A stretch of 64,000 nucleotides of DNA, taken from assembly GCA_965229005.1 (NCBI GenBank), contig CBDDIP010000002.1, positions 1,426,001 through 1,490,000 of the forward strand, given 5' to 3'. This document shows, one piece after another, positions 6,845 through 16,002 of this stretch (within the stretch, counting starts at the first letter, position 1; each line of letters starts with the position of its first letter). A program made the position numbers and the translations under genes. The notes under the pieces were generated by a model, which worked only from the letters and a program-made list of their open reading frames with translations, searched no databases and was not told the origin of the DNA. The stretch is from CBDDIP01 sp965229005 (GTDB taxonomy: Bacteria > Actinomycetota > Acidimicrobiia > Acidimicrobiales > Ilumatobacteraceae).

Positions 6845-9813
6845 GGTCGAGCCACCGTCTGCGTGCAGGACACCGCTTCGTTCGGCGCGACTCGCACCCG
6901 GATCCCGACCCATGGGGTTCCCGGGATCGGGAACGTCGTGAACGTCCTCGTCGACAGGCCGGCCTTGCACGACCAGCTGACCGGCGTGTACGCGGTGAGG
7001 TCGGAGATGTTCTGCGGCTGGATCTCGATCGTCTCGTAGCGACCGTCGGTCTTGAAGTCGAAGGTGCCGCTGACGAATTGACGAGTCGTGGTCACGACTT
7101 TCAGGTCCGTCGTCACCGGCTGGCCATCTGCGTCGGCCCGGGCGGTGTTCTGGTAGGTGAACGGGTCCGGTGCTGCACTGCTGCCGAGGTTCGTCCGGAG
7201 CGTCAGCGTTCCGCCGCATTCCGCGAGCGCCACCGCCGCGAGCGCGTCGCCGAACTTCGACCAGTCCGGCAGCACGTACATGTTGGCGGTCTCGGCGTTG
7301 CTGTAGTCCGCGTTGGCGACGACACCGGTGTTCGTGCCGTCGACGAGACGAGCGATGACGGTGCTGCTGATCGTCGACTGGGTCAGCGACGCCTCGTTGC
7401 TGCGCCAGCCGTCGGTCGAGCTCGCACCGCCGTTGGTGTCACCGGCGTCGAACTCCTGTGGCGTGGCGATGTCCCACTCGCTGTAGGGCGAGGAGTAGAG
7501 CTTGTTCTGGCGCCACCCGTCGGTCGCGTCGGAGGTCGTGTTGTTGGCGGTGTACGTCGCCGACGTCGTCGACTCCCAGCTGCTGAACGGCGTCGTGTAC
7601 GACTTGTTGCGCCAACCGTCGGTCTCGTCGGACGTCGTGTTGTTGGCGTTGTACAGCGTGCTGGTCGTGGTCTCCCACACCGTGAACGGAGCGGTGTAGG
7701 CCTTGTCGCGCCAGCCGTCGCTCTCGTCGCTCGTGGTGTTGTTGGCGGTGTACAGCGCCTGGGTCACGGTCTCCCACTGGTCGTTGACGCTGTTGGGCAC
7801 CTCGTACTGGATGCGGCGCTGGGCAGCAGCCACACCGTTGTACGTGCTCTGGGTGATGTTCTCCCAGTAGTCGTTGCTGCCCGTGGTGGGACCGTAGATG
7901 ATCTGCTTGCCGCCGGTCGGCGCGGCGTTGTACAGCGCCAGCGTGGTGTTCTCCCAGTAGTCGTCGTCGCCGTTGGTGGCCTCGTACTGGATGCGGCGCT
8001 GTGCGGCGACGACGGTGTTGTACGTCGCCAGCGGGACGTTCTCCCAGAAGTCGTTGACCCCGTTCGTCGCTTCGTACTGGATGCGGCGCTGGGCCGCGGT
8101 GACGCCGTTGTAGGTCGACAGCGTGATGTTCTCCCAGTAGTCGTTGGATCCGGTGGTTGCTCCGTACTGGATTCGCTTCAGGTTCGTGTTCGTCTGCGCG
8201 TTGTAGGTCGCCAACGAGACGTTCGTCCACGTGCTGCTGCTGGTGTTCGGGCGAGTCTGGTAGTGGAACGAGCGTTGGTAGTGGAAGCTGCGTTCGTAGT
8301 GGAACGAGCGCTGGTAGTGGAACGAGCGCTGGTAGTGGAAGCTGCGGTCGTACGAGGCGTGGTAGCCCTTCTCGTACACGGAGTGGTAGCCGCGGTCGTA
8401 GGTCGAGTGGTAGCCGCGCTCGAACTTCGGCGGTGCGGTGAGCCACGGGTTGTAGTCGTCGACAGCGTCGCCGACGCCCACGCCGACGATCTTCTTGACG
8501 CTCGAGCGGAACTGGGTGGCGATGTAGTTGGCCCGGTAGAAGGCCTCCATGCTCAGCGTGCTGCCGTCCTCGACGGGGTAGCCCTGCACGGCCGGCGGCG
8601 TCAGGGGCGCGCTCGCCGTCGTGGCGTCGATGCGGTTCCTGGTCGGCACACCGTCGGTGAAGAAGATGACGGTGTCCGGGATGATGTTCTGCACCGTGCC
8701 ATCCGAGTTGAAGAACGTGCGGAACCAGGCGTCTTCCCAGTTGGTGCCGCCGCTCGAGACGAGACCGTCGACGAGCCCGCTGAGGGTGGTGACGTCGGAC
8801 TCGTTGAGCATGTCGAAGTACTTGGCCCATGCGGGCGTCGTTGCCCCGAGCGTCGAGGCGGTTGCCGAGAAGCGGACGATCTGCAGCTTCACCGGCGTGC
8901 CGGCGAAGAGGGCGATGAAGTTCTTGATCGCCGTGCGCACGCCACTCATCGCCGATCCGATCGAGCCCGAGGTGTCGACGATCAACGTGATGTTGCCGCC
9001 GCACTTCGTCCGAGTCGCGGTGAAGCTCGGAACGCCGGAGAGGCTGGTCTTGTCCAGGCCCTGGCGGTCGGTGCCACCGGCACTGAGGTTGATCTGATTG
9101 GAGCCACCGCCGAGCCCCGGGGCGTCGCCACCACCGTTGATCGTGACGACCACTCGTTGTGCGTTCTTCGTCTTCAGGTTCGGGTCGATCGGGATCGTCG
9201 AGTTGGGGTCGCCGGTGTCGGCCGGGTCGAGCGGCTGGCTGACCTGCATGATCCACGTCGGCGAGTCGACGCCGGCAACGAACGTGCCGTCCGGCGGGGC
9301 ATCGAGGTTGTGCAGCACGACGTTCACGGCACAGCTGAACGGCCCGGCGGCGACCTGGGTGCATGCGACACGGACCAACTGGTACTCGGTGCCGACGAGC
9401 ACGTAGCGGTACGACACGTTGGTCGTCTGGTCGACGACGCCGCTGCCGCTGGCCACCTGCGTGGTCCAGGTCAACATGAGCGCGTTCGAGCCGCCGACGT
9501 TGGCGTTCGGCGGGCAGGCAACGCCACACGGCGATGCGCCGGCCGTGGTGTCGACCTGGCTCGCGGAGGCGAGGTCGGCCGGCATCCAGATGCTGACGCC
9601 CTGCTCCGACCGAGCGTTGTTCAAACGGCCCGAGGTGTTGTCGTTCTGGCGGAGGATGACGATGATCGCCGACGACAGGCCGACCATGATCACGCCGACG
9701 AGCATCATGCCGATCAGCAGCTCGGGCAGGGTCATGCCCGCGTCGCGCATCCTGCGGATGCGGGCGGCCGCCCCGAATTCCGGACGAGCTTGCTCGGGTG
9801 CCTGATCAGACAT
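6841..9813 (-). CDS. Prepilin-type protein with vWA domain and tandem repeats (candidate pilus-tip adhesin)
   Basis: The 990-residue product starts at the ATG at 9813, overlapping the stop of the upstream prepilin gene by 8 bases. A class III (prepilin peptidase) signal is clear: RMRDAG followed by MTLPELLIGMMLVG, with glutamate at +5 and a hydrophobic helix to about residue 54. A PilW-like extracellular region follows. A von Willebrand factor A domain begins near 272 with the metal-binding DTSGS at 280-284, a TNW segment near 357 and FFTDGVPT near 384. Between the strand ending near 450 and a C-terminal vWA-like helix (WSKFGDALAAVALAEC, 851-866) lie two repeat arrays: short GYH/SFHYQ repeats (465-520) and about nine 30-34-residue repeats with a tryptophan at 560, 590, 620, 650 and 680. 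A prealbumin-like beta domain ends the protein. The fusion of pilin, vWA and repeats suggests a metal-dependent adhesin; the ligand is unknown. Confidence 0.85.
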   Translation of the reverse strand: MSDQAPEQARPEFGAAARIRRMRDAGMTLPELLIGMMLVGVIMVGLSSAIIVILRQNDNTSGRLNNARSEQGVSIWMPADLASASQVDTTAGASPCGVACPPNANVGGSNALMLTWTTQVASGSGVVDQTTNVSYRYVLVGTEYQLVRVACTQVAAGPFSCAVNVVLHNLDAPPDGTFVAGVDSPTWIMQVSQPLDPADTGDPNSTIPIDPNLKTKNAQRVVVTINGGGDAPGLGGGSNQINLSAGGTDRQGLDKTSLSGVPSFTATRTKCGGNITLIVDTSGSIGSAMSGVRTAIKNFIALFAGTPVKLQIVRFSATASTLGATTPAWAKYFDMLNESDVTTLSGLVDGLVSSGGTNWEDAWFRTFFNSDGTVQNIIPDTVIFFTDGVPTRNRIDATTASAPLTPPAVQGYPVEDGSTLSMEAFYRANYIATQFRSSVKKIVGVGVGDAVDDYNPWLTAPPKFERGYHSTYDRGYHSVYEKGYHASYDRSFHYQRSFHYQRSFHYERSFHYQRSFHYQTRPNTSSSTWTNVSLATYNAQTNTNLKRIQYGATTGSNDYWENITLSTYNGVTAAQRRIQYEATNGVNDFWENVPLATYNTVVAAQRRIQYEATNGDDDYWENTTLALYNAAPTGGKQIIYGPTTGSNDYWENITQSTYNGVAAAQRRIQYEVPNSVNDQWETVTQALYTANNTTSDESDGWRDKAYTAPFTVWETTTSTLYNANNTTSDETDGWRNKSYTTPFSSWESTTSATYTANNTTSDATDGWRQNKLYSSPYSEWDIATPQEFDAGDTNGGASSTDGWRSNEASLTQSTISSTVIARLVDGTNTGVVANADYSNAETANMYVLPDWSKFGDALAAVALAECGGTLTLRTNLGSSAAPDPFTYQNTARADADGQPVTTDLKVVTTTRQFVSGTFDFKTDGRYETIEIQPQNISDLTAYTPVSWSCKAGLSTRTFTTFPIPGTPWVGIRVRVAPNEAVSCTQTVARP
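7396..8232 (-). repeat. Tandem 30-34-residue coding repeats in the vWA pilin
   Basis: Residues 528-806 of the vWA pilin consist of about nine repeats. The first group has period 30 and the pattern W-E-N-x-x-L-x-x-Y-N followed by AAQRRIQYEATNG. The second group has period 33 to 34, with YTANNTTSD-x-x-DGWR. The reading frame is kept throughout and copies differ by many substitutions, so this is a diversified protein repeat rather than recent slippage. Confidence 0.88.
8254..8421 (-). repeat. Short GYH/SFHYQR coding repeats in the vWA pilin
   Basis: Residues 465-520 contain three 8-residue units (R-GYH-x-x-Y-[DE]-[RK]) followed by five 6-residue units (R-SFHY-[QE]). The underlying DNA repeats every 18-24 bases. 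The histidine/tyrosine richness is striking and could mean metal binding or stacking against carbohydrate. Confidence 0.88.
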
Positions 9814-10300
9814 CGCTCTTGACCACCTGCATGGATCGATGGGTACGGCCATCAGGACTGGTGACCGTGATGGTGACTCGCTGGACGAGGAGGTCGGCCG
9901 GAACCGAGTCCGTGCCGAGGCACGCACCGGACGCCCAGGTGCCGGAGACGGAGAGGTTGGCGTTGGGCACGAAGTGCTCCTGGACCACGACGGACTGGCC
10001 CGCAGCCCAGCCCTCGGACTGCGCGGCCGCCTGTGCGTAGATCGTGTAGTCGCACTTCTTCGGCGCGCGGTTGACGCGGTCGGCGGCGTTCTGCAGCACG
10101 GTCTCCACGGCAGCGCCGTTGTTGACCGTCGACGAGGCGCGGATGTTGGTGAGGACCGCTTCCATGATCGGGATCACGGTGATGCCGATGATGGCGACGG
10201 TGACGACGATCTCGACCACCGAGAAGCCTCGGTCGCGTGACCGGGCGCGCTCATCTACCTGGGAACCGCGTTCGCGATCGGTTCTCCGGAATCCGCGCAT
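9806..10300 (-). CDS. Type IV pilin-like (PilV-like) prepilin
   Basis: This 164-residue protein is the first gene of the pilin-like operon. It has a charged leader ending RSRDRG and then FSVVEIVVTVAIIGITVIPI, i.e. a prepilin peptidase cleavage site with glutamate at +5 and a hydrophobic assembly helix. A small globular C-terminal part contains two or three cysteines (KKCDYTIYA, SGACLGTD) and the segment VTITVTSPDGRTHR near the end, as in PilV/minor pseudopilins. It is translationally coupled to the vWA pilin by an 8-base overlap. No prepilin peptidase, assembly ATPase or platform protein is in this window, so the machinery must be elsewhere. Whether it makes a pilus or a secretion pseudopilus cannot be decided here. 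Confidence 0.85.
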   Translation of the reverse strand: MRGFRRTDRERGSQVDERARSRDRGFSVVEIVVTVAIIGITVIPIMEAVLTNIRASSTVNNGAAVETVLQNAADRVNRAPKKCDYTIYAQAAAQSEGWAAGQSVVVQEHFVPNANLSVSGTWASGACLGTDSVPADLLVQRVTITVTSPDGRTHRSMQVVKSDV

Positions 10301-10459
10301 TCGTGCCTCGCCCTTCGTCCTGGTGCCCGTCCTGTGGCAGAAGGGAGTATCGGCGCGTGCGATTCGAACTTGAAGAGGCCCGAGTGGATCTTGCCCAACC
10401 TTTGACCCAGCTAGGGGACCACATGCGACGCAGGGCGTGCGACTTGACGAACGCGAGAG
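10301..10459. other. Upstream region of the pilin-like operon
   Basis: These 159 bases separate the pilin-like operon from the end of the MocR-type gene on the same strand. A purine-rich AAGGGCGAGG lies about 5 bases before the ATG at 10300 on the minus strand and can serve as ribosome binding site, so this operon, unlike many others here, appears to have a leader. No convincing -10 or terminator hairpin was found. Confidence 0.35.
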
Positions 10460-11848
10460 CTAACGCTGACCCGAGCGGAACGGTCGCCCGGTGGCGGCCG
10501 CGGCGAGCTGCTCGGCGACCTGTTCGGGAACGTGCTCGCCGCTCCGGCCCAACAGCCCGACCGTCACGCGCAGATGATCGGGTTCGACACCGGTGGCGAC
10601 CCGTGAGGCTCGCGGCACGGTGAACGGCTCACCCGGCGCGGCGCCGATGCCCTGAGCGGCCAGCGCGAGCAGCGCAGAGCGTTCGTCGGCGACGTCGATC
10701 CACAAGTTGATCCCGTCGGTGCCCGTCGTTCCCACCCCGCGGGCGGCGAGCACGTCCGTCACGAGTGCGCGGCGTTCGGCGTACTCCGCCCGTGCGTCGT
10801 CGAGCTGGCGCGCTGTGGCCGGGTTGTCGAGCAGCTCGCGCAGCACCGCCTGGAGGATCCGGCTGCTCCACCCCGGCCCCAGCAGGCGGCGGTTGGCCAC
10901 CGCGGTGACCACGTCGCCGGCGCCCCCGATCGCCGCCAGGCGGAGGTCGGGGCCGTGGCTCTTCGAGTAGCTACGGATGTGCACCGTTCGTTGCGGCAGG
11001 TGCCGGCCGAGGCTGACGAGTGCGCCGCTGGCGATGTCGCCGGAGTGGTCGTCCTCGACGATCACCGCGTTGGACTTGGCCAGCATCGCGGCGAGCTGCT
11101 TGGTGCGCCGCGCCGTTGCCGTGATGCCCGACGGGTTGTGGGCGCGCGGCTGCAGGAAGATCGCGGCCGGGCTGCGGGTCAACGCGCCGGCGAGCTCGGC
11201 GGGCACGATGCCCTCACGATCGAGACCGACGCCGATCACCTCCGCGCCGAGCAGCTCGAGCAGATCGAGCAGCGGCGGGAACGTCGGGTGCTCGACCACG
11301 ACTCGATCGCCGAGCCGCACCACCACCTGGGCCACGCGATCCAGTGCGTCCATCGCCCCGTCCACCACGGTGATCACCTCGGGCGGGAACGGCCAACCGG
11401 CGCGCAGACGCTCCTCCAGGTCGGGCAGCACCGCCTGATCGAGGTAGCTCGACGTCAGTGACTGCCGGCTGACCTTGGCCACGATCGGTCCGAGGTCGGG
11501 GAGCAGCGCAGGGTCGGGTGTGCCGGTGGAGAGATCGAGCACGAAGTGCCCGGGCCCCTCGGTGACGCGCCGGTAGCGGCGCGGCGAGTACGAGCCGGTG
11601 GGTTCGCGCACGAACGTGCCCTGGCGGCCGCGAGCGTCGATCGCACCGACGGCGGCGAGGGTCTGCCAGGCCTCGCTGACCGTGGTCGGCGACACGCCGA
11701 GCGCTTGCGACAGCTCGCGCACCGTCGGCAGCCGGCCCCCGATCGGCAACGCGCCGGCGGTGATCAGCCGGCCGACGCCGGCGGCGATGCCACGCGCGCT
11801 CCGGTCGTCGATCGCAGCGGTGATGGTGGTGGCGAGCTGGTCGGACAT
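10460..11848 (-). CDS. MocR/PdxR-type GntR regulator with aminotransferase-like domain
   Basis: The 462-residue protein joins an N-terminal winged-helix GntR domain (about residues 10-75, with LPTVRELSQALGVSPTTVSEAW) to a fold-type I aminotransferase-like domain. The PLP lysine lies in IRSYSKSHGPDLRL, and the block LQPRAHNPSGIT is typical of the family. MocR proteins bind PLP or an amino-acid aldimine and control adjacent genes. The gene lies divergent from the pyrimidine catabolism block, so control of that block is a reasonable inference, with beta-alanine or a related amine as a possible ligand. The start chosen is ATG 11848; upstream in-frame TTG 11923 is less likely. An inverted repeat in the divergent region is a candidate operator. 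Confidence 0.88.
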   Translation of the reverse strand: MSDQLATTITAAIDDRSARGIAAGVGRLITAGALPIGGRLPTVRELSQALGVSPTTVSEAWQTLAAVGAIDARGRQGTFVREPTGSYSPRRYRRVTEGPGHFVLDLSTGTPDPALLPDLGPIVAKVSRQSLTSSYLDQAVLPDLEERLRAGWPFPPEVITVVDGAMDALDRVAQVVVRLGDRVVVEHPTFPPLLDLLELLGAEVIGVGLDREGIVPAELAGALTRSPAAIFLQPRAHNPSGITATARRTKQLAAMLAKSNAVIVEDDHSGDIASGALVSLGRHLPQRTVHIRSYSKSHGPDLRLAAIGGAGDVVTAVANRRLLGPGWSSRILQAVLRELLDNPATARQLDDARAEYAERRALVTDVLAARGVGTTGTDGINLWIDVADERSALLALAAQGIGAAPGEPFTVPRASRVATGVEPDHLRVTVGLLGRSGEHVPEQVAEQLAAAATGRPFRSGQR

Positions 11849-11901
11849 GCGCGGTGCAGGGCCCTCTGCGTCAGGTGGATCGGGTCGTACGTGAACGGCG
11901 T

Positions 11902-11966
11902 GTAACGATTTGTCCAGTAACAATACATCTATTGTGCGCTCCTGGGTGTGTCATTACGATTCGCCC
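11902..11966. promoter_or_regulatory. Divergent control region of the MocR gene and pyrimidine operon
   Basis: ACAATA-catc-TATTGT (11920-11935) is a perfect 6-bp inverted repeat, preceded by another TTGT half-site, in an AT-rich patch unusual for this genome. A plus-strand TACGAT at 11955-11960 ends six bases before the ATG at 11967, so the operon mRNA should be leaderless and the repeat would lie around -32 to -47. That placement fits a MocR activator or repressor site; the binding protein is inferred from position only. Confidence 0.5.
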
Positions 11967-12809
11967 ATGGCGAACATCGTCCGTGCTGCATTGCTCCAAA
12001 CCGATTGGCCAGGCTCGAAGGAGGCGATGCTCGACAAGCACGAGCAAGCCGCCCACGAGGCCAAGGCCCAGGGAGCACAGGTGATCTGCTTCCAGGAGCT
12101 GTTCTACGGCCCCTACTTCTGCCAGGTGCAGGATCCGGAGTACTACGCCTACACCGAGGCCATCCCGGACGGGCCGACCACCCAGCGCTTCCAGGCGATC
12201 GCCAAGGAGACCGGGATGGTGATGGTGCTGCCGATGTACGAGCAGGTGCAGGCGGGCGTCTACTACAACACCGCTGCGGTGATCGACGCCGATGGGCGCT
12301 ACCTCGGCAAGTACCGCAAGCAGCACATCCCGCAGACCAAGGGCTTCTGGGAGAAGTACTACTTCACCCCTGGCACCGGCGGGTACCCCGTGTTCCAGAC
12401 GGCGGTCGGCAAGGTCGGCGTGTACATCTGCTACGACCGCCACTTCCCCGAGGGCTGGCGTGCGCTCGGCCTCAACGGCGCCGAGATCGTGTTCAACCCG
12501 TCGGCCACCAGCCGCGGCCTGAGCGAGTACCTGTGGCGCCTCGAGCAGCCGGCATCCGCCGTCGCCAACATCTACTACGTCGGGGCGATCAACCGGGTGG
12601 GCATCGAAGACCTCGGCGACAACGACTTCTACGGGCAGAGCTACTTCGTCGATCCCGAGGGCAAGTTCGTCGGCGACGTCGGCGACGCGTTCAAGCCGGA
12701 GCTCATCGTGCGCGACCTCGACATCGACCTGATCAAGACCGTGCGTGATCGGTGGGCCTTCTACCGCGACCGACGGCCGGACGCTTACGACGAGCTGGTG
12801 GCCCGCTGA
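11967..12809 (+). CDS. pydC: Beta-ureidopropionase (N-carbamoyl-beta-alanine amidohydrolase)
   Basis: The 280-residue enzyme belongs to the nitrilase superfamily and hydrolyses N-carbamoyl-beta-alanine to beta-alanine, CO2 and ammonia, the third step of reductive pyrimidine breakdown. The catalytic triad is visible: Glu44 in FQELFYGPYF, Lys118 in YRKQHIPQ and Cys155 in YICYDRHFPEGW. The start at 11967 gives the expected MANIVRAALLQT N-terminus and matches a TACGAT-N6-ATG promoter. The stop overlaps the start of the dihydropyrimidinase gene by one base (TGATG), and the two enzymes act in sequence. Related N-carbamoyl-D-amino acid or putrescine hydrolases share the fold, but the neighbour strongly favours the pyrimidine role. 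Confidence 0.93.
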   Translation: MANIVRAALLQTDWPGSKEAMLDKHEQAAHEAKAQGAQVICFQELFYGPYFCQVQDPEYYAYTEAIPDGPTTQRFQAIAKETGMVMVLPMYEQVQAGVYYNTAAVIDADGRYLGKYRKQHIPQTKGFWEKYYFTPGTGGYPVFQTAVGKVGVYICYDRHFPEGWRALGLNGAEIVFNPSATSRGLSEYLWRLEQPASAVANIYYVGAINRVGIEDLGDNDFYGQSYFVDPEGKFVGDVGDAFKPELIVRDLDIDLIKTVRDRWAFYRDRRPDAYDELVAR

Positions 12810-14224
12810 TGGCTCGCACGCTGATCACCAACGGCAAGGTCATCTCCACCACGGGCGTCATCGCTCAGGACGTGCTGATCGACGGCGAGACCATCGCCGC
12901 TGTCGGTGCTCCCGGGTTCTTCAGCACCGAGGGCGTCACCGTCATCGACGCCGCCGGCAAGTACGTCATCCCCGGTGGCATCGACGTGCACACGCACATG
13001 GAGTTGCCCTTCGGCGGCACCGCTGCGGTGGACACGTTCGAGACGGGCACCATCGCCGCCGCGTGGGGTGGCGTCACCACCATCGTCGACATGGCGCTGC
13101 AGCGCTACGGCGAGAACGTCTACGAAGGCCTCGCCGAGTGGCACGCGAAGGCGGCCGGCAACTGCGCTGTCGACTACGCCTTCCACCAGATCGTCGGTGG
13201 CATCGACGAGGAGTCGCTGAAGGCGATCACCTACCTCACCGAGCACGAGGGCGTCACCAGCTTCAAGCTGTTCATGGCCTACCCCGGCGTGTTCTACAGC
13301 GATGACGGGCAGATCCTGCGAGCCATGCAGACCGCCGCCGACTGCGGGGCGACGATCATGATGCACGCCGAGAACGGCATCGCCATCGACGTGCTCGTGC
13401 AGCAGGCGCTGTCGCGTGGCGAGACCGACCCGAAGTACCACTCCTACACCCGGCCGTCAGCACTCGAGGGTGAGGCAACGCACCGGGCGATCGTGCTCAG
13501 CCACGTCGCCGGCAACGTACCGCTGTACATCGTCCACATGTCGGCCAGCGATGCGTTGCTGGAAGTCGCGGCTGCCCGCGACGCCGGCCGCAACGTGTTC
13601 GCCGAGACGTGCCCGCAGTACCTCTACCTGACGCTCGAGGAGACGCTGGCCAAGCCCGGCTTCGAGGGCGCCAAGTGGGTCTGCTCGCCGCCCATCCGCA
13701 GCGCGCACGACACGCACGCCCACCACGCGGATCTGTGGAAGGGGCTGCGGATGAACGACATCGCCATCGTCAGCACCGACCACTGCCCGTTCTGCATGAA
13801 GGACCAGAAGGAGCTCGGCCTCGGCAACTTCTCCAAGATCCCCAACGGGATGGGCGGCGTCGAGCACCGCATGGAGCTGATCTACCAAGGCGTCGTGAAG
13901 GGCGAGATCTCGCTCGAGCGTTGGGTGGAGACCTGCAGCACCACGCCGGCGCGCATGTTCGGCATGTACCCGAAGAAGGGCGTCATCGCGCCCGGCAGCG
14001 ATGCCGACGTCGTCGTCTGGGACCCGAACACCCAGACCAAGATCGGCATCAACGACAAGCACCACATGAACATGGACCACTCGTCCTGGGAAGGGTGGGT
14101 GATCGATGGAAAGGTCGACACGGTGTTGTCCCGAGGCATGGTCGTCATCTCGAACGACACGTACTCGGGTCGGACGGGGCATGGGCAGTATGTGCCGCGT
14201 GGGCTCTCTCAGTACCTCGTTTGA
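12809..14224 (+). CDS. hydA: Dihydropyrimidinase / D-hydantoinase
   Basis: The 471-residue amidohydrolase opens the ring of dihydrouracil or dihydrothymine to the N-carbamoyl beta-amino acid. Its binuclear metal site is recognisable: His61 and His63 in DVHTHMELPFGG, the carboxylated Lys153 in TSFKLFMAYPG, a histidine in MMHAENG and Asp324 in STDHCPF. Length and motif order are normal for the family. It is translationally coupled to pydC. The first pathway enzyme, dihydropyrimidine dehydrogenase, is not in the window, so substrates may be made by a gene elsewhere, or imported dihydropyrimidines or hydantoins may be the real substrates. Confidence 0.95.
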   Translation: MARTLITNGKVISTTGVIAQDVLIDGETIAAVGAPGFFSTEGVTVIDAAGKYVIPGGIDVHTHMELPFGGTAAVDTFETGTIAAAWGGVTTIVDMALQRYGENVYEGLAEWHAKAAGNCAVDYAFHQIVGGIDEESLKAITYLTEHEGVTSFKLFMAYPGVFYSDDGQILRAMQTAADCGATIMMHAENGIAIDVLVQQALSRGETDPKYHSYTRPSALEGEATHRAIVLSHVAGNVPLYIVHMSASDALLEVAAARDAGRNVFAETCPQYLYLTLEETLAKPGFEGAKWVCSPPIRSAHDTHAHHADLWKGLRMNDIAIVSTDHCPFCMKDQKELGLGNFSKIPNGMGGVEHRMELIYQGVVKGEISLERWVETCSTTPARMFGMYPKKGVIAPGSDADVVVWDPNTQTKIGINDKHHMNMDHSSWEGWVIDGKVDTVLSRGMVVISNDTYSGRTGHGQYVPRGLSQYLV

Positions 14225-14507
14225 TCCCGCTCGGGTCTGCTCGCTCTCGGCCCGCTTCGTCGCTGGTCCCGACGGCTCAATCGCCCTCACCACACTCGGG
14301 CGAACCCATGCCCTCGCTATCGGTTCGGACGAATGACCGTCGGCACCGCTCCTCGCTCCTCACGTACCTTCCTCTTACGTTCACCGGCGACTGGGCCGGA
14401 CATCTCGACACGACTCATCGGCTGCTTCCGGAGCATGGGTTGGGTTTGCACACACGGGTTCGGCTCACCGAGTCGGCCTTTCCTCTGATTGATAGGGAGC
14501 TTTCAAA
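14225..14507. other. Non-coding spacer inside the pyrimidine block
   Basis: No gene is supported in these 283 bases. The 3' end carries AGGGAG 8-9 bases before the ATG at 14508, a good ribosome binding site. The spacer is long enough for a separate promoter of the dehydrogenase-transporter half of the block, but no clear -10/-35 pair or terminator was recognised. Confidence 0.4.
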
Positions 14508-15992
<1,485 letters not shown>

Positions 15993-16002
15993 TGATCGGC
16001 TG

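Noticed and set aside
8254..8421. Regular short DNA repeats that could suggest a CRISPR array
   Set aside because: The period is only 18-24 bases, there are no unique spacers, and the repeats keep the reading frame of a long protein.
6829..9822. Long plus-strand frame of nearly 1000 codons opposite the vWA pilin
   Set aside because: It is an antisense shadow: Arg/Val/Gly-rich, low complexity and without motifs, whereas the minus strand has a prepilin signal, MIDAS residues and ordered repeats.
10350..10375. A tRNA T-loop-like GATTCGAAC on the minus strand
   Set aside because: The flanking bases do not form a T-stem, and no acceptor or anticodon stem could be built around it.
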